Shown here: one piece after another, positions 46,422 through 55,856 of the stretch
Layout of the letters: each line of letters opens with the position of its first letter
How positions within the stretch are numbered: position 1 is the stretch's first letter
Assembly (NCBI GenBank): GCA_017745115.1
Contig: JAGIAA010000006.1
Coordinates: forward strand, 16,802 to 80,801
Origin: Sphingobium sp.
GTDB taxonomy: Bacteria > Pseudomonadota > Alphaproteobacteria > Sphingomonadales > Sphingomonadaceae
Direction of reading: 5' to 3'
Length of the DNA: 64,000 nt
Made by a program: the position numbers and the translations under genes
The notes under the pieces: generated by a model
Databases searched by the model: none
What the model saw: the letters and a program-made list of their open reading frames with translations, nothing else
Told to the model about the DNA's origin: nothing

Positions 46422-47048
46422 TTAGCTGAATGCGACGCGGACGCCCTGCGAGCGACGACGCATCGAGAAGCCGACCGCAGCAATGCCAGCGACCATCAAG
46501 GCCCAGCTTGCCGGCTCCGGCACCGCAATATTGTCGATTTCGAACGAGTTCGCGCCCGATTCCAGCTTGAAGCCCGTGAACACTGCGCCGCCCGCGGAGA
46601 ACAGGCCGTTGGTGCCAGGGATAAGCTGGTTGCCGTTTGCGGGATTGGTGATGTCGGAGCCAGTGATGGAGAAACCGCCAACCGGGCCGCCGACATAGTA
46701 CAGCGTCAGCGTGTTGTAGGTATCAACCGAGCCCCACTCGAAGGAAAATGCAGTCACAGGCGTGCCGAACGTGAACACCGCGCTGCCGCCACCGACGACC
46801 GCCAGATAATTCGTGCCGGTCGGAACCGAATTGGGAAGGGTGGCACCATCGTTATCGCTCGGGGGCGACTTGATCAGGGCGCCACCGGCGAGCGCGTAGC
46901 TCATCGTAGCCGGGCCATCAAAATCTTCGAGGATGGTCAAGCCATTCGACGAGCCGAATTCAACGAACGAAAAGGTAGGCGCGGCGTTGGCGCTCTGCGC
47001 GCCAAAGGCCATCACAGCAGCCGTGGCTGCAAGCAAAAGCTTCTTCAT
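46422..47048 (-). CDS. PEPxxWA-CTERM sorting-domain exported protein
   Basis: A 208-residue protein with a signal peptide (MKKLLLAATAAVMAFGAQSANA) and a C-terminal sorting signal (VPEPASWALMVAGIAAVGFS, then RRR). The PEP motif, hydrophobic helix and basic tail are recognised by exosortases, which would cleave and process it for surface attachment or secretion. The mature domain is a beta-rich sandwich of unknown type. No exosortase gene is in the window. GGGAG precedes the ATG. Confidence 0.92.
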   Translation of the reverse strand: MKKLLLAATAAVMAFGAQSANAAPTFSFVEFGSSNGLTILEDFDGPATMSYALAGGALIKSPPSDNDGATLPNSVPTGTNYLAVVGGGSAVFTFGTPVTAFSFEWGSVDTYNTLTLYYVGGPVGGFSITGSDITNPANGNQLIPGTNGLFSAGGAVFTGFKLESGANSFEIDNIAVPEPASWALMVAGIAAVGFSMRRRSQGVRVAFS

Positions 47049-47641
47049 TTGGTATCTCCCACAAAACCTTAGTCGCAGCTTCGACCACAGCCCACACAGC
47101 CCATATCGAATTGCTGACCGGACGATATGTTCTCGCGCTGCAGAATCCAACGAAAAATTCTGAATCGCGCGTTAAATTTTGTGCCAGAATGATATCGCTG
47201 TTCATGCATCACATTGAAATCAAACAATTAATTATCGTTAATAGAAGGTTTTCAGTTTTTTCTATCTGGCTACGGGCTTTAACCATGAACGGCAGATTCC
47301 TTTGGGAATCGGCGATTTTGCGCCTATTCACCAGATTCGCTCACCTTGAACCGAGGTCGGCTACTTCGGAGTCGTGGCCAGCGCGCCGCCCGACTGTTCG
47401 ACCATTGATCCAGCCATAACTACCGCCGCCCGTCGACCGTCACGGAAAGACTAAATAATATATATCCTTAACACGGGTGCGGCGAGTGAGTCCGACGCCG
47501 ATCTGGGCCGGCGGCTGCCAACTCGGCCGGAGGGATGGAAAAGCGCGATATAGCTTCGAGCTAAATCGCCTCTAGCGTCCAGAGCGCAGTTGCGGCATGC
47601 TTGTGCATCGCAGCATTTTACGCCGAGGATCAGCATCCAAG
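47049..47641. other. AT-rich divergent intergenic region
   Basis: 593 bp between the PEP-CTERM gene and the LysR gene. The first 250 bp are AT-rich (for example around 47200-47270), unlike the rest of the window, and the run TAAATAATATATAT lies at 47451. It probably carries both promoters. I see no supported coding sequence. Confidence 0.5.
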
Positions 47642-48520
47642 ATGCGCCGCCTGCCGCCCCTGACCGCCCTCGAAGCCTTCGTGCAGGTCGCACGCACCGG
47701 TTCGGTCAAAGCCGCTGCGGAGGAACTGGCCTTGTCCGCGCCCGCGCTCAGCCGCCGGATCCAGGCGCTGGAACGCTTTCTGGGCTTCTCGCTTTTCGAC
47801 AGGCGGCACCAGCAGCTCGAGATCAACAAGCATGGCCAACGCCTGCTGAGCGAGATTGCTCCGGCTCTCGACGCACTCAGTGCCGCGATCGACGTTGCCA
47901 CAAGCGGCGTCCGGTCATTGCGCATCAGGCTGAGCGTGCTGCCGCTCTTCGCGAGCCAGCGTTTGTTTCCCCGCCTCGGTGAACTGCGCAAGGCGCACCC
48001 CGAACTGCATCTCGACGTGGATACCAGCCCTAATCCGCTCGCGCGGCTCGGCGATGGCCTCGATGCCGCGATCGTGCTGGCGCGCGACGTCGATCCGTCG
48101 CTCTATGCACGGGAGCTGGACCGGGACGAGGTCTATCTCATCGCGGCGCGCGCGCGTACGGAAGGGCCGCAGCAGATCCGCCGGCCCGAGGATATCTCGC
48201 GCGAGACCGTCCTCATCCATCGCGACATGGCGACGACCTTCGATGTCTGGAAGGCGGCCGTGGGATTGCCCGACCTTCAACCGGCCTCGACCGATTATTA
48301 TGATTCAGGCGCGTTGATGCTGGAGGCGGCGGCCCAGGGGCTCGGCATTGCCGTGATGCACGGCCGCCATCTGCATCACGCGCACGACGAGCGCATCGCG
48401 CGGCTCTTCGATCAGCATATCGAGAGTCCCTATCGATATTTTTTCGTCTGCCGAAATCGCGCACTTGAATCCCGCGCCGTGCGCATTTTCCACGACTGGC
48501 TGTTTCAAGCCGAAATCTGA
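47642..48520 (+). CDS. LysR-type transcriptional regulator (GcvA-like)
   Basis: A 292-residue regulator. The N-terminal winged helix-turn-helix (PPLTALEAFVQVARTGSVKA, ELALSAPALSRRIQALE) is followed by a periplasmic-binding-like effector domain. The N-terminus with L-P-P-L-T-A-L-E-A-F resembles the GcvA/AmpR-like branch. The frame opens at 47597, but the ATG at 47642 gives the normal N-terminus. Its target and effector are not evident. The PEP-CTERM gene is upstream and divergent, so it is a possible target. Confidence 0.9.
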   Translation: MRRLPPLTALEAFVQVARTGSVKAAAEELALSAPALSRRIQALERFLGFSLFDRRHQQLEINKHGQRLLSEIAPALDALSAAIDVATSGVRSLRIRLSVLPLFASQRLFPRLGELRKAHPELHLDVDTSPNPLARLGDGLDAAIVLARDVDPSLYARELDRDEVYLIAARARTEGPQQIRRPEDISRETVLIHRDMATTFDVWKAAVGLPDLQPASTDYYDSGALMLEAAAQGLGIAVMHGRHLHHAHDERIARLFDQHIESPYRYFFVCRNRALESRAVRIFHDWLFQAEI

Positions 48521-48805
48521 CGGTCCGGATGCTGTGGCGGCCGGGAACGGCCCGCCGGCGGGTTAACGCTATTTTTTCCAATACCGGTGCATGGCTGCTG
48601 TTGTGAGGGGGCACGCCGCATTCGGCCGCGGATTGCAGCGGGTCATCCAAGCAAGAAAAGGGTCGATAAGCGGCCTATTGGGTGCGCCGAATGTGACCTG
48701 CCGCAGGGTCGCTTTTTGACCGACCGGTTTTCTGCTTGGAACCTCCGTAAAAAATTTGTCGCAAGTCGGCCGGCGCTTGCCTGGCCGGTCGTGGAGGAAT
48801 GCAGA

Positions 48806-50200
48806 ATGTTCGACTGGTTTGAGAAAACGGCGCCGATCCGTACGAAGTTCAGCGCTCTGCTTGCGGTTCATGCCGGCCTATCGACTCTTTCCTTCCTCGC
48901 GATCGTCCTCGCCTGGCAGGGCTATGCCTATACCGGCCTCGGTCTTGGCCTCGGCGCGCTCGCGCTGACCGTTCTCGCCGTCCAGATCGCGAAGGCACGC
49001 ATCTGCGATCCCTATGTGAACACGGTGCTCCGCATGGAAGCGCTTGCCGCTGGGGATACGCGGAGCCCGATCGGTTATAATGATCACGCCGACTGCGTTG
49101 GGCGCATGGCCCGCGCTCTCGCGGTCTTCCGCGACAATCTTTCGCGCGAGGCCGACCATAGCGGCCAGGAACAGGTCGTGCGCGAACTCGGCATCGGCCT
49201 CGAGCAGCTCGCCGCCGGCAACCTGACCTACAAGATCGAGATGCCATTCAGCGGCCAGTATGAGGCGCTGCGGTCCAGCTTCAACCAGGCGATCTCCGGT
49301 CTCGACCAGAGCCTTTCCCAGGTTTCCGGCTCGGCACAGAGCGTCCACGCCGGCTCCAACGAGATCCGCGTCGCGTCCGAAGACTTGTCGCGCCGCACCG
49401 AGCAGCAGGCTGCGAGCCTTGAGGAAACCGCCGCCGCGACCGGCCAGGTCACGTCGATGGTCGCCGAGAGCGCGCGCAACGCCCATGAGATCAGCGGCTC
49501 GATCAAGACCGCCCATAAAGACGCCTCGGAAGGTGGCGACGTGGTGCGCCAGGCCGTGACCGCCATGGATGCGATCGAGAAGAGCAGTCAGGAAATCGGC
49601 AACATCATCAACGTCATCGACGGCATCGCCTTCCAGACCAACCTTCTCGCTCTCAACGCCGGCGTCGAAGCCGCGCGCGCCGGAGAGGCGGGGAAGGGCT
49701 TCGCGGTCGTCGCAAACGAGGTCCGTGCGCTCGCCCAACGCTCGGCCGATGCCGCCAAGGACATCAAGGCGCTCATCAACACGTCGAGCGAGCAGGTTCA
49801 ACATGGCGTCGGCCTGGTCGGCGAGACCGGCAAGATGCTGGAGCGCATCCTCGTCAAGATCAGCGACATCAATGGCCTCATCGGCGAGATGGCGGCGGGT
49901 GCGGAGATGGAGGCCAGCAATATCCAGCAGGTCAACAGCTCGATCGGCGACATGGACAAGATGACGCAGCAGAACGCGGCGATGGTCGAACAGACCACCG
50001 CCGCCGCGCGCAATCTTTCGGGCGAGGCGGATCGCCTGGCGTCGCTGCTCACCCGTTTCCAGCTCTCGACCCGCCCGGGCAGGCAGAGCCCGGCACCGGT
50101 GCAGGCTGCGCCGCGTGCGTCAATGCCCCGCGCGGTTCCCAGGCCCGCTGCCGGCAATCTCGCGGTCCAGGTGTCCGGGGAAGATTGGGAAGAATTCTGA
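48806..50200 (+). CDS. Methyl-accepting chemotaxis protein without periplasmic ligand domain
   Basis: A 464-residue receptor, paralogue of the one at 17920-19293. Two membrane helices (about residues 15-60) have a minimal loop between them. A HAMP-like segment ([14 protein letters not shown]) and a repeated linker follow. The signalling tip [20 protein letters not shown] is intact. The adaptation region [17 protein letters not shown] carries modifiable Glu/Gln. The final residues are DWEEF, a WxxF tail that suggests docking of CheR and CheB. GGAGGAA precedes the ATG by 7 nt. It probably opens the che cluster. Confidence 0.94.
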   Translation: MFDWFEKTAPIRTKFSALLAVHAGLSTLSFLAIVLAWQGYAYTGLGLGLGALALTVLAVQIAKARICDPYVNTVLRMEALAAGDTRSPIGYNDHADCVGRMARALAVFRDNLSREADHSGQEQVVRELGIGLEQLAAGNLTYKIEMPFSGQYEALRSSFNQAISGLDQSLSQVSGSAQSVHAGSNEIRVASEDLSRRTEQQAASLEETAAATGQVTSMVAESARNAHEISGSIKTAHKDASEGGDVVRQAVTAMDAIEKSSQEIGNIINVIDGIAFQTNLLALNAGVEAARAGEAGKGFAVVANEVRALAQRSADAAKDIKALINTSSEQVQHGVGLVGETGKMLERILVKISDINGLIGEMAAGAEMEASNIQQVNSSIGDMDKMTQQNAAMVEQTTAAARNLSGEADRLASLLTRFQLSTRPGRQSPAPVQAAPRASMPRAVPRPAAGNLAVQVSGEDWEEF

Positions 50201-50400
50201 AGAATGGCCGGCGCGGCCTTTCGCGAGGCCGCGATCCGCAACGATGATGACGCAGGATTACAAAAAATAGCCTGCACGATGAGAAAGCTTCGGGTCGTGA
50301 ACAAAATCGAAAGTGCCGCCGTGGCAAGAGAAGTAAGTGAACCAGCGCGTGGCGTCGGTTCCGCCCGTACGTGTGCAAATCAAGTCAGAGGGTGTGTGAG

Positions 50401-50673
50401 ATGAGCGCGATCGTTCTTCCGGCGACCATGGACAAGGGCGCTCTGCCCGAGCTCGCGCGCCAAATGACGCAGCTGTGCGACAAGGGCGAGCCGCTGCTCA
50501 TCGACGGTTCCAAGGTGAGCCGCGTCGGATTGGCCGGCCTGCAGTTGCTGGTCAGCGGTGCGCTGGCGGCCAATGAGAGCGCGCTCGAGTTCAAGGTCAC
50601 CAACGCATCGGAAGAGCTGGCTGGAGCGGCGACGCTCAGCGGTCTCAGCGCCATGCTTGGCATCGCGGCATAA
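50401..50673 (+). CDS. STAS-domain protein of the chemotaxis cluster
   Basis: A 90-residue STAS domain, the fold of anti-anti-sigma factors (LPATMDKGALPELARQM, LLIDGSKVSRVGLAGLQLL, then FKVTNASEELAGAATLSGL). The site that is Ser in SpoIIAA (DSSG) reads VGLAG here, so it has no phosphorylatable residue at that point. It lies 10 bp before cheA. A small STAS-like protein in this position is reminiscent of S. meliloti CheS, which modulates CheA; homology is not proven. Confidence 0.82.
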   Translation: MSAIVLPATMDKGALPELARQMTQLCDKGEPLLIDGSKVSRVGLAGLQLLVSGALAANESALEFKVTNASEELAGAATLSGLSAMLGIAA

Positions 50674-50683
50674 GGAGCGGACG

Positions 50684-52879
50684 ATGACCAACGAGGACAT
50701 TCTCCAGATTTTCTTCCAGGAATGCGAGGAAGCTCTGGGCGCCGCCGAGCAGGGCCTCATCGATTGCCGCGAAGGCAATGCCGACGACGAGACCGTCAAC
50801 AGCATCTTCCGCTCGGTCCATTCGATCAAGGGCGGCGCGGGCGCATTCGGTTTCACCGCGATGCAGGCGTTCACCCACAAGTTCGAAACGGTGCTCTCCT
50901 TCGTGCGCGAGGGCGTGCTGCCGCTCAACGACAATCTCAACAATCTGATGCTGCGGGCGTTCGATCTGCTGGCCGATCACTGCGCCGCCGCGCGCGGCGA
51001 TGGCAACATCCCTGACGACGCCGTCGTCAGCGCCGAGCTCGAGGCGCAGGCCGCCGCTGCCGAATCCGGTGGTGCGGTGACCGAGGAAGCCGTCGAGGAA
51101 GCGGCCGATGCCGGTCTCGATATCGATCTCGACTTCGACCTCGACAGTCTGATCGGCGCCATCGACAGCGACGATGTGGTGGCGGCCGGTGCCGAGGAAG
51201 CGTCCTCGGAATGGCTGGTCGACATCAAGCCGCTTGCCGGCTCGCTCAAGAACGGCTCGGAGCCGTTGCTGCTCGCGCGGGAAGTCGCGCTGCTGGGCGG
51301 CCGCTGCGTTTCGGTGAACACCGACCGCGTGCCCCCGCTTGCCGAGTTCGACGCGGAAGAAACCTATATCATCTGGCGCTTCTCGGTGCCCGCCGAGGTC
51401 AGCGAAGATCAGATCCGCGAGATTTTCGACTTTGTCGGCGACGATGTCGAGATTCGCGTGCTTGCGCCGTCGACGGCTGAAGCCCCTGCTTCCGCTCCGG
51501 AAGCAGCGCCCACGCCTGAGCCGGTCGTCGAAGCCGTGACGGCGGCGCCGGTCAAGGCGGCCGAGACGCCGGTGGAAGCACCCGCTCCCGTTGCGGAAGC
51601 CGCACCGGCTCCTGCAAAGGCCGAAGCGCCCAAGCCCGTCGCTGCGGCACCCGCTCCGGCTGTCGCCGATGGCAATCGCAAGGCAACCAACGCCGCTGGT
51701 CAGACCATCCGCGTCGACCTCGCCAAGCTCGACCGCCTCATTGATACGGTCGGCGAGCTCGTCATCGCCCAGGCGATGATGGCGCAGCGACTTGCAGATC
51801 TCGGCATGTCGGGCGTCGATGAACTCGGCATGCTCGACCAGCTCACGCGCGAGTTGCAGGACAGCGCCATGTCGATCCGCGCACAGCCGATCGGCAGCGT
51901 GTTCAGCCGCGTTCCCCGCATCGTGCGCGAGCTCGAGGCCGAGACCGGCAAGCGCGTGCGCGTCGAGGTGGTCGGCGAGCAGACCGAACTCGACAAGACC
52001 GTCGTCGAGCGGCTCGGCGAGCCGCTGACACACCTCATCCGCAACGCCGTCGACCACGGCCTCGAAAAGCCGGAGGTCCGCGAGGCCGCCGGCAAGTCCG
52101 CGGAAGGCGTGCTGCGCCTCTCCGCTGAGCATCGCTCCGGCAAGATCCTCATCTCGATCGCCGACGATGGCGCGGGCATCAATCGCGAGCGCGTCTTCGC
52201 CAAGGCGGTGGAGAAGGGCCTGATCGCGGCCGATGCCCAGCTGACCAATGAAGAGATCGACAATCTCATCTTCGCGCCGGGCTTCTCGACGGCCGCGACT
52301 ATCTCGAACATCTCGGGCCGCGGCGTCGGCATGGACGTCGTCCGCCAGAATGTGAAGGATCTGGGCGGCCGCATCTCGATCCAGTCGACCCCCGGCCAGG
52401 GTAGCGTCTTCACGCTCGCCCTGCCGCTCACGCTGGCCATCTCCGATGGCATGATCGTCTCGGTTGGCGATCAGACCTTGGTTGTGCCGCTGACCCACGT
52501 CGTCGAGAGCCTCCGCCCGGAGGCCGGGGATCTGCGTCCCATGGGCAATGGCCGCAACATGCTCAACGTACGCGGCACCTTCCTGCCGATCATTCCCGCC
52601 GGAGCCCAGCTCAACGCACTCGGCGCCGTCACCAGGCCGGAAGAAAGCGTCCTCATCGTCGTCGAGACCGAAAACAGCGGTTCGGCGGTGCTCCAGGTGG
52701 ATGGCATTCTCGATCAACGCCAGTTCGTCATCAAGAGCCTGGAATCCAACTATAAACCCGTCGCTTGTGTCGCCGGTGCGACGATCCTGGGAGACGGGAA
52801 GGTCGCTCTCATCCTCGATGTCGACATGCTCGTGGGTTCAGTCGTGGGCAGCACTTCGGGGTTGAGGCTCGTTGCATGA
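50684..52879 (+). CDS. cheA: Chemotaxis histidine kinase CheA
   Basis: A 731-residue kinase. The HPt domain carries the phospho-accepting His46 (SVHSIKGGAGAFG). A second domain follows (about 180-260: VDIKPLAGSLKNGSEPLLLA), then an Ala/Pro-rich linker (about 265-335). The dimerisation and HATPase domains have the N box HLIRNAVDHGLEKPE, the DDGAGINRERVF box and GRGVGMDVVRQNVKDLGG. The C-terminal CheW-like domain begins near LPLTLAISDGMIVSVG. AAGGAG precedes the ATG. The stop overlaps cheR (ATGA). Confidence 0.97.
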   Translation: MTNEDILQIFFQECEEALGAAEQGLIDCREGNADDETVNSIFRSVHSIKGGAGAFGFTAMQAFTHKFETVLSFVREGVLPLNDNLNNLMLRAFDLLADHCAAARGDGNIPDDAVVSAELEAQAAAAESGGAVTEEAVEEAADAGLDIDLDFDLDSLIGAIDSDDVVAAGAEEASSEWLVDIKPLAGSLKNGSEPLLLAREVALLGGRCVSVNTDRVPPLAEFDAEETYIIWRFSVPAEVSEDQIREIFDFVGDDVEIRVLAPSTAEAPASAPEAAPTPEPVVEAVTAAPVKAAETPVEAPAPVAEAAPAPAKAEAPKPVAAAPAPAVADGNRKATNAAGQTIRVDLAKLDRLIDTVGELVIAQAMMAQRLADLGMSGVDELGMLDQLTRELQDSAMSIRAQPIGSVFSRVPRIVRELEAETGKRVRVEVVGEQTELDKTVVERLGEPLTHLIRNAVDHGLEKPEVREAAGKSAEGVLRLSAEHRSGKILISIADDGAGINRERVFAKAVEKGLIAADAQLTNEEIDNLIFAPGFSTAATISNISGRGVGMDVVRQNVKDLGGRISIQSTPGQGSVFTLALPLTLAISDGMIVSVGDQTLVVPLTHVVESLRPEAGDLRPMGNGRNMLNVRGTFLPIIPAGAQLNALGAVTRPEESVLIVVETENSGSAVLQVDGILDQRQFVIKSLESNYKPVACVAGATILGDGKVALILDVDMLVGSVVGSTSGLRLVA

Positions 52880-53745
52880 TCCAAAGCGGCAACGAACAGT
52901 TCACGGCGTTTCCCGGGGTCAGCGAGCAGGTCTACAGCCGCAGGGACTTCGAGGCCATCCGCGCGATGATCTACAGCCAGGCGGGCATCGTGCTGCCGCC
53001 GGGCAAGTCGACGCTCGTCTATTCGCGCATCGCGCCGCTCGTACGCGACAGCAACGCCGGCACGTTCGGCGCCTATATCAAGCGCATCCAGAGCGATCCG
53101 GTCGAAGCCCGCAAGGCCGTCTGCGCGCTCACCACCAATCACACCTTCTTCTGGCGTGAGCCGCATCATTTCGAATATTTTCGCGACCAGGTCCGTCCGG
53201 GCCTCATCCAGAAGCTCGCACGCGGCGAACCCGTGCGCATCTGGTCGGCGGGCTCGTCGAGCGGTGAGGAAGTCTACTCGCTCATCATGACGCTGCTCGG
53301 CACCGATCCGCGCGAGGCGCGCATGATCATGGATGCCGATCTCGCCATCCTGGCGAGCGATCTTGCCGATCATGCGCTCGCCAAGGCCAAGGGCGCCCAA
53401 TATGACGCCGAAGCGGTCGAGCCGCTGCCCAAGGACCTGCGCGCCAAGTGGGTCAAGGTGAATGGCGGCGTGGCGACGATCGTGCCCGAGGCGGCCAATC
53501 TGGTGAGCTTCCGCACGCTCAACCTGCTCGGGCAGTGGCCGATCAAGCGGCAGTTCGACGTCATCTTCTGCCGCAATGTGATGATCTATTTTGATCAGCC
53601 CACGCGCGAGCGGCTCATCAGCCGCTTCGCCGACCAGCTGATCTCGCATGGCCACTTGTTCATTGGCCATAGCGAACGCGTGTCGGGTCCGGCCGAGGCC
53701 CATTTGGACCTCGTGAATCTCACGACTTACAGAAAGATCAGCTGA
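52876..53745 (+). CDS. cheR: Chemotaxis protein methyltransferase CheR
   Basis: A 289-residue SAM-dependent enzyme that methylates receptor glutamates. The N-terminal helical domain is followed by CALTTNHTFFWREPHHFEYF and the SAM motif RIWSAGSSSGEEVYSL. FDVIFCRNVMIYFD and IGHSERVSG follow. The beta-subdomain that docks the receptor pentapeptide should lie between. It overlaps cheA (ATGA) and cheB (TGATG), so translation is coupled. Confidence 0.96.
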   Translation: MIQSGNEQFTAFPGVSEQVYSRRDFEAIRAMIYSQAGIVLPPGKSTLVYSRIAPLVRDSNAGTFGAYIKRIQSDPVEARKAVCALTTNHTFFWREPHHFEYFRDQVRPGLIQKLARGEPVRIWSAGSSSGEEVYSLIMTLLGTDPREARMIMDADLAILASDLADHALAKAKGAQYDAEAVEPLPKDLRAKWVKVNGGVATIVPEAANLVSFRTLNLLGQWPIKRQFDVIFCRNVMIYFDQPTRERLISRFADQLISHGHLFIGHSERVSGPAEAHLDLVNLTTYRKIS

Positions 53746-54806
53746 TGGGGATCAGGGTACTCATTGTCGACGATAGCGCCACGATGCGTGCGTTGCTGCG
53801 GGTCATGGTCGAGCGTGAGTCGGATATGGAGGTCTGCGGCGAGGCCGCGGACGCCATGGAGGCCCGCGCACAGATCAAGACGCTGAACCCCGACGTCGTG
53901 ACGCTCGACATAGAGATGCCCGGCATGAACGGCCTCGATTTCCTCGAGAAGATCATGCGCCTGCGTCCCACGCCCGTCATCATCGTCTCGACGCTGACCC
54001 AGGAAGGCGCGACGGCGACCGTTCGCGCGCTCGAGCTGGGCGCCGTCGATTGCTACGGCAAGCCGAGCGGCGGCAGCGGCGAGATGGTCAATGACGAGGG
54101 CAGGCTCGCCGAGCTGATCCGTCGCGCGTCGCGGGCCAATCTTTCGCGTTCGTTCCAGCTGGACCCGCCCGCCATGGAGCGTGCGGTGCGCCCGCCGCCG
54201 GCACCGCGTGGCGAGCGTATCGAGAATGGCATCATCGCCATCGGCGCCTCGACCGGTGGCGTGGAAGCGTTGCATCACGTGCTGCGCCGGTTTCCGGAGG
54301 ATTGCCCGCCGACCGTCATTGTCCAGCACATCAACGGCAGCTTCGCGGCGGCCATGGCCAAGCGCCTGGATGAGCAGTGCGCGCCGCGCATCCAGCTCGC
54401 CGATGGCGACACCATGCTCAAGCAGGGCCATGTCTATATCGCGCCCGGCAATGAGCGTCACCTGACGGTCCGTCTCGGCAACGATGGCAAGGTTTACAGC
54501 AAGTTGCGCCCCGGCGATCTCTGTACCGGCCATCGCCCAAGCATCGACATGCTGTTCAACAGCGTTGCTGCCGAGCTGTCTCGCCGCGCGGTCGGCGTGC
54601 TGCTGACCGGCATGGGCGCGGATGGCGCGCAGGGTCTGCTGGCCATGCGCAACGCCGGTTGCCCCACCATCGCGCAGGACCAGGCGACGTGCGTCGTCTA
54701 TGGCATGCCCAAGGTTGCAGCCGAACTCGGCGCGGCCGTGCACGTCCTGGGACTGCCCCGGATCGCCGAAAAGGCGTTGGGATTGGTCGCGCAGTATGTT
54801 CATTGA
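53745..54806 (+). CDS. cheB: Chemotaxis methylesterase CheB, catalytically complete
   Basis: A 353-residue receiver-plus-methylesterase protein. The receiver has Asp55 (VVTLDIEMPGMNG). The esterase domain has Ser in IAIGASTGGVEAL, His in VIVQHINGSF and Asp in TGMGADGAQG, so the full catalytic triad is present. It removes methyl groups from receptors when phosphorylated by CheA. It overlaps cheR and, by 11 bp, cheD. Confidence 0.96.
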   Translation: MGIRVLIVDDSATMRALLRVMVERESDMEVCGEAADAMEARAQIKTLNPDVVTLDIEMPGMNGLDFLEKIMRLRPTPVIIVSTLTQEGATATVRALELGAVDCYGKPSGGSGEMVNDEGRLAELIRRASRANLSRSFQLDPPAMERAVRPPPAPRGERIENGIIAIGASTGGVEALHHVLRRFPEDCPPTVIVQHINGSFAAAMAKRLDEQCAPRIQLADGDTMLKQGHVYIAPGNERHLTVRLGNDGKVYSKLRPGDLCTGHRPSIDMLFNSVAAELSRRAVGVLLTGMGADGAQGLLAMRNAGCPTIAQDQATCVVYGMPKVAAELGAAVHVLGLPRIAEKALGLVAQYVH

Positions 54807-55359
54807 GCCCAGTCAGAAATACTCGACGCTGGTCAGTCCCCGCATCACGGTGATGCAGGGGAGTGTCGAAGTGACGAACGAGGACGGGGTCATGCTGACC
54901 ACCGTGCTGGGCAGCTGCATCGCGGCCTGCCTCTTCGATCCTGTCGCCAAAGTCGGCGGCATGAACCATTTCCTCCTCGCTGAGCCCGACCATCGTGAAG
55001 GCCAGCCGGCGACGTTCGACGAGCATTTCGGCCTCTATCTCATGGAGCTGCTGGTCAACCGCATGATGCAGGCCGGCGCCATTAAATCGCGAATGCGTGC
55101 GCATATTTACGGAGGCGCAAACATTCACAAGCAAATGCGGGCAATTGGATCGGTCAATGCGGCGTTCGCGGAACGATTCTTAAACGCTGAGGGGATAATG
55201 CTGAGTCACCGGGATGTCGGTGGCGACTGCGCGCGCCGGGTCGATTTCCTGGCGGCGCAGGGCAAGGCGCGGTGTCGGCATGTGGTCCAGTCTGCGGCGC
55301 CGCCGCCGGCGCCGGTCCGCAGCCGGCCCGAAAGTGTGGGTGATGTTGAATTTTTCTGA
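54796..55359 (+). CDS. cheD: Chemoreceptor glutamine deamidase CheD
   Basis: A 187-residue deamidase that converts receptor Gln to Glu. The catalytic Cys is in TVLGSCIAACLFDP and the His in GGMNHFLLAEP. GGANIHKQMRAIGSVNAAF is the downstream conserved block. The C-terminal tail is Pro/Ser-rich. Its ATG lies inside the cheB 3' end. Confidence 0.95.
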   Translation: MFIEPSQKYSTLVSPRITVMQGSVEVTNEDGVMLTTVLGSCIAACLFDPVAKVGGMNHFLLAEPDHREGQPATFDEHFGLYLMELLVNRMMQAGAIKSRMRAHIYGGANIHKQMRAIGSVNAAFAERFLNAEGIMLSHRDVGGDCARRVDFLAAQGKARCRHVVQSAAPPPAPVRSRPESVGDVEFF

Positions 55360-55385
55360 GATGCGTTGAGCAGGGACAGTTAGTT

Positions 55386-55760
55386 ATGATGGAAACGACG
55401 CGAATTCTGACTGTCGACGACAGTCACAGCATGCGGGCTCTGCTCCGGATGACGCTCGCCGGCAACGGCTATGAGGTTGTGGAGGCCGAGGATGGTCTGG
55501 CTGCGCTCGACTGGCTCGAGAGCAACGAGGTCGACCTCATCATCACCGACATCAACATGCCGCGCATGGACGGCTTCGGCCTCATCGAGCGCCTGCGCGG
55601 CGAACAGCGCCGTCACGTCGACCGGCCGATCCTGGTGCTGACCACGGAGAGCTCCGAAGAGAAGAAGGCTCGCGCCCGCCGTGCCGGTGCCACCGGCTGG
55701 ATCGTGAAACCCTTCGACCCGGAAAAGCTCATCGCAGCGGTTCGTCGGGTCTCCCATTAA
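55386..55760 (+). CDS. cheY: Response regulator CheY
   Basis: A 124-residue single receiver domain. It has the acidic pair (VDDS), the phospho-acceptor Asp55 (IITDINMPRMDG), the Thr of LTTESS and the Lys of GWIVKPFDPEKL. It is the expected output regulator that binds the flagellar motor or acts as a phosphate sink. It starts 26 bp after cheD. An ATG one codon later is also possible. Confidence 0.94.
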   Translation: MMETTRILTVDDSHSMRALLRMTLAGNGYEVVEAEDGLAALDWLESNEVDLIITDINMPRMDGFGLIERLRGEQRRHVDRPILVLTTESSEEKKARARRAGATGWIVKPFDPEKLIAAVRRVSH

Positions 55761-55856
55761 ACGATCCGCTAGCATTTTCCTGATACGTAGAGCCGAGGTT
55801 CGGAAGTCGCATTCTAGGCCCAAGAATAAGCAAGTTTAGAAAGAAGGTTACGTCTA

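Noticed and set aside
50645..52717. Long minus-strand ORF (690 codons) opposite cheA
   Set aside because: Antisense to cheA with no recognisable domain. High GC content leaves few stops on the complementary strand.
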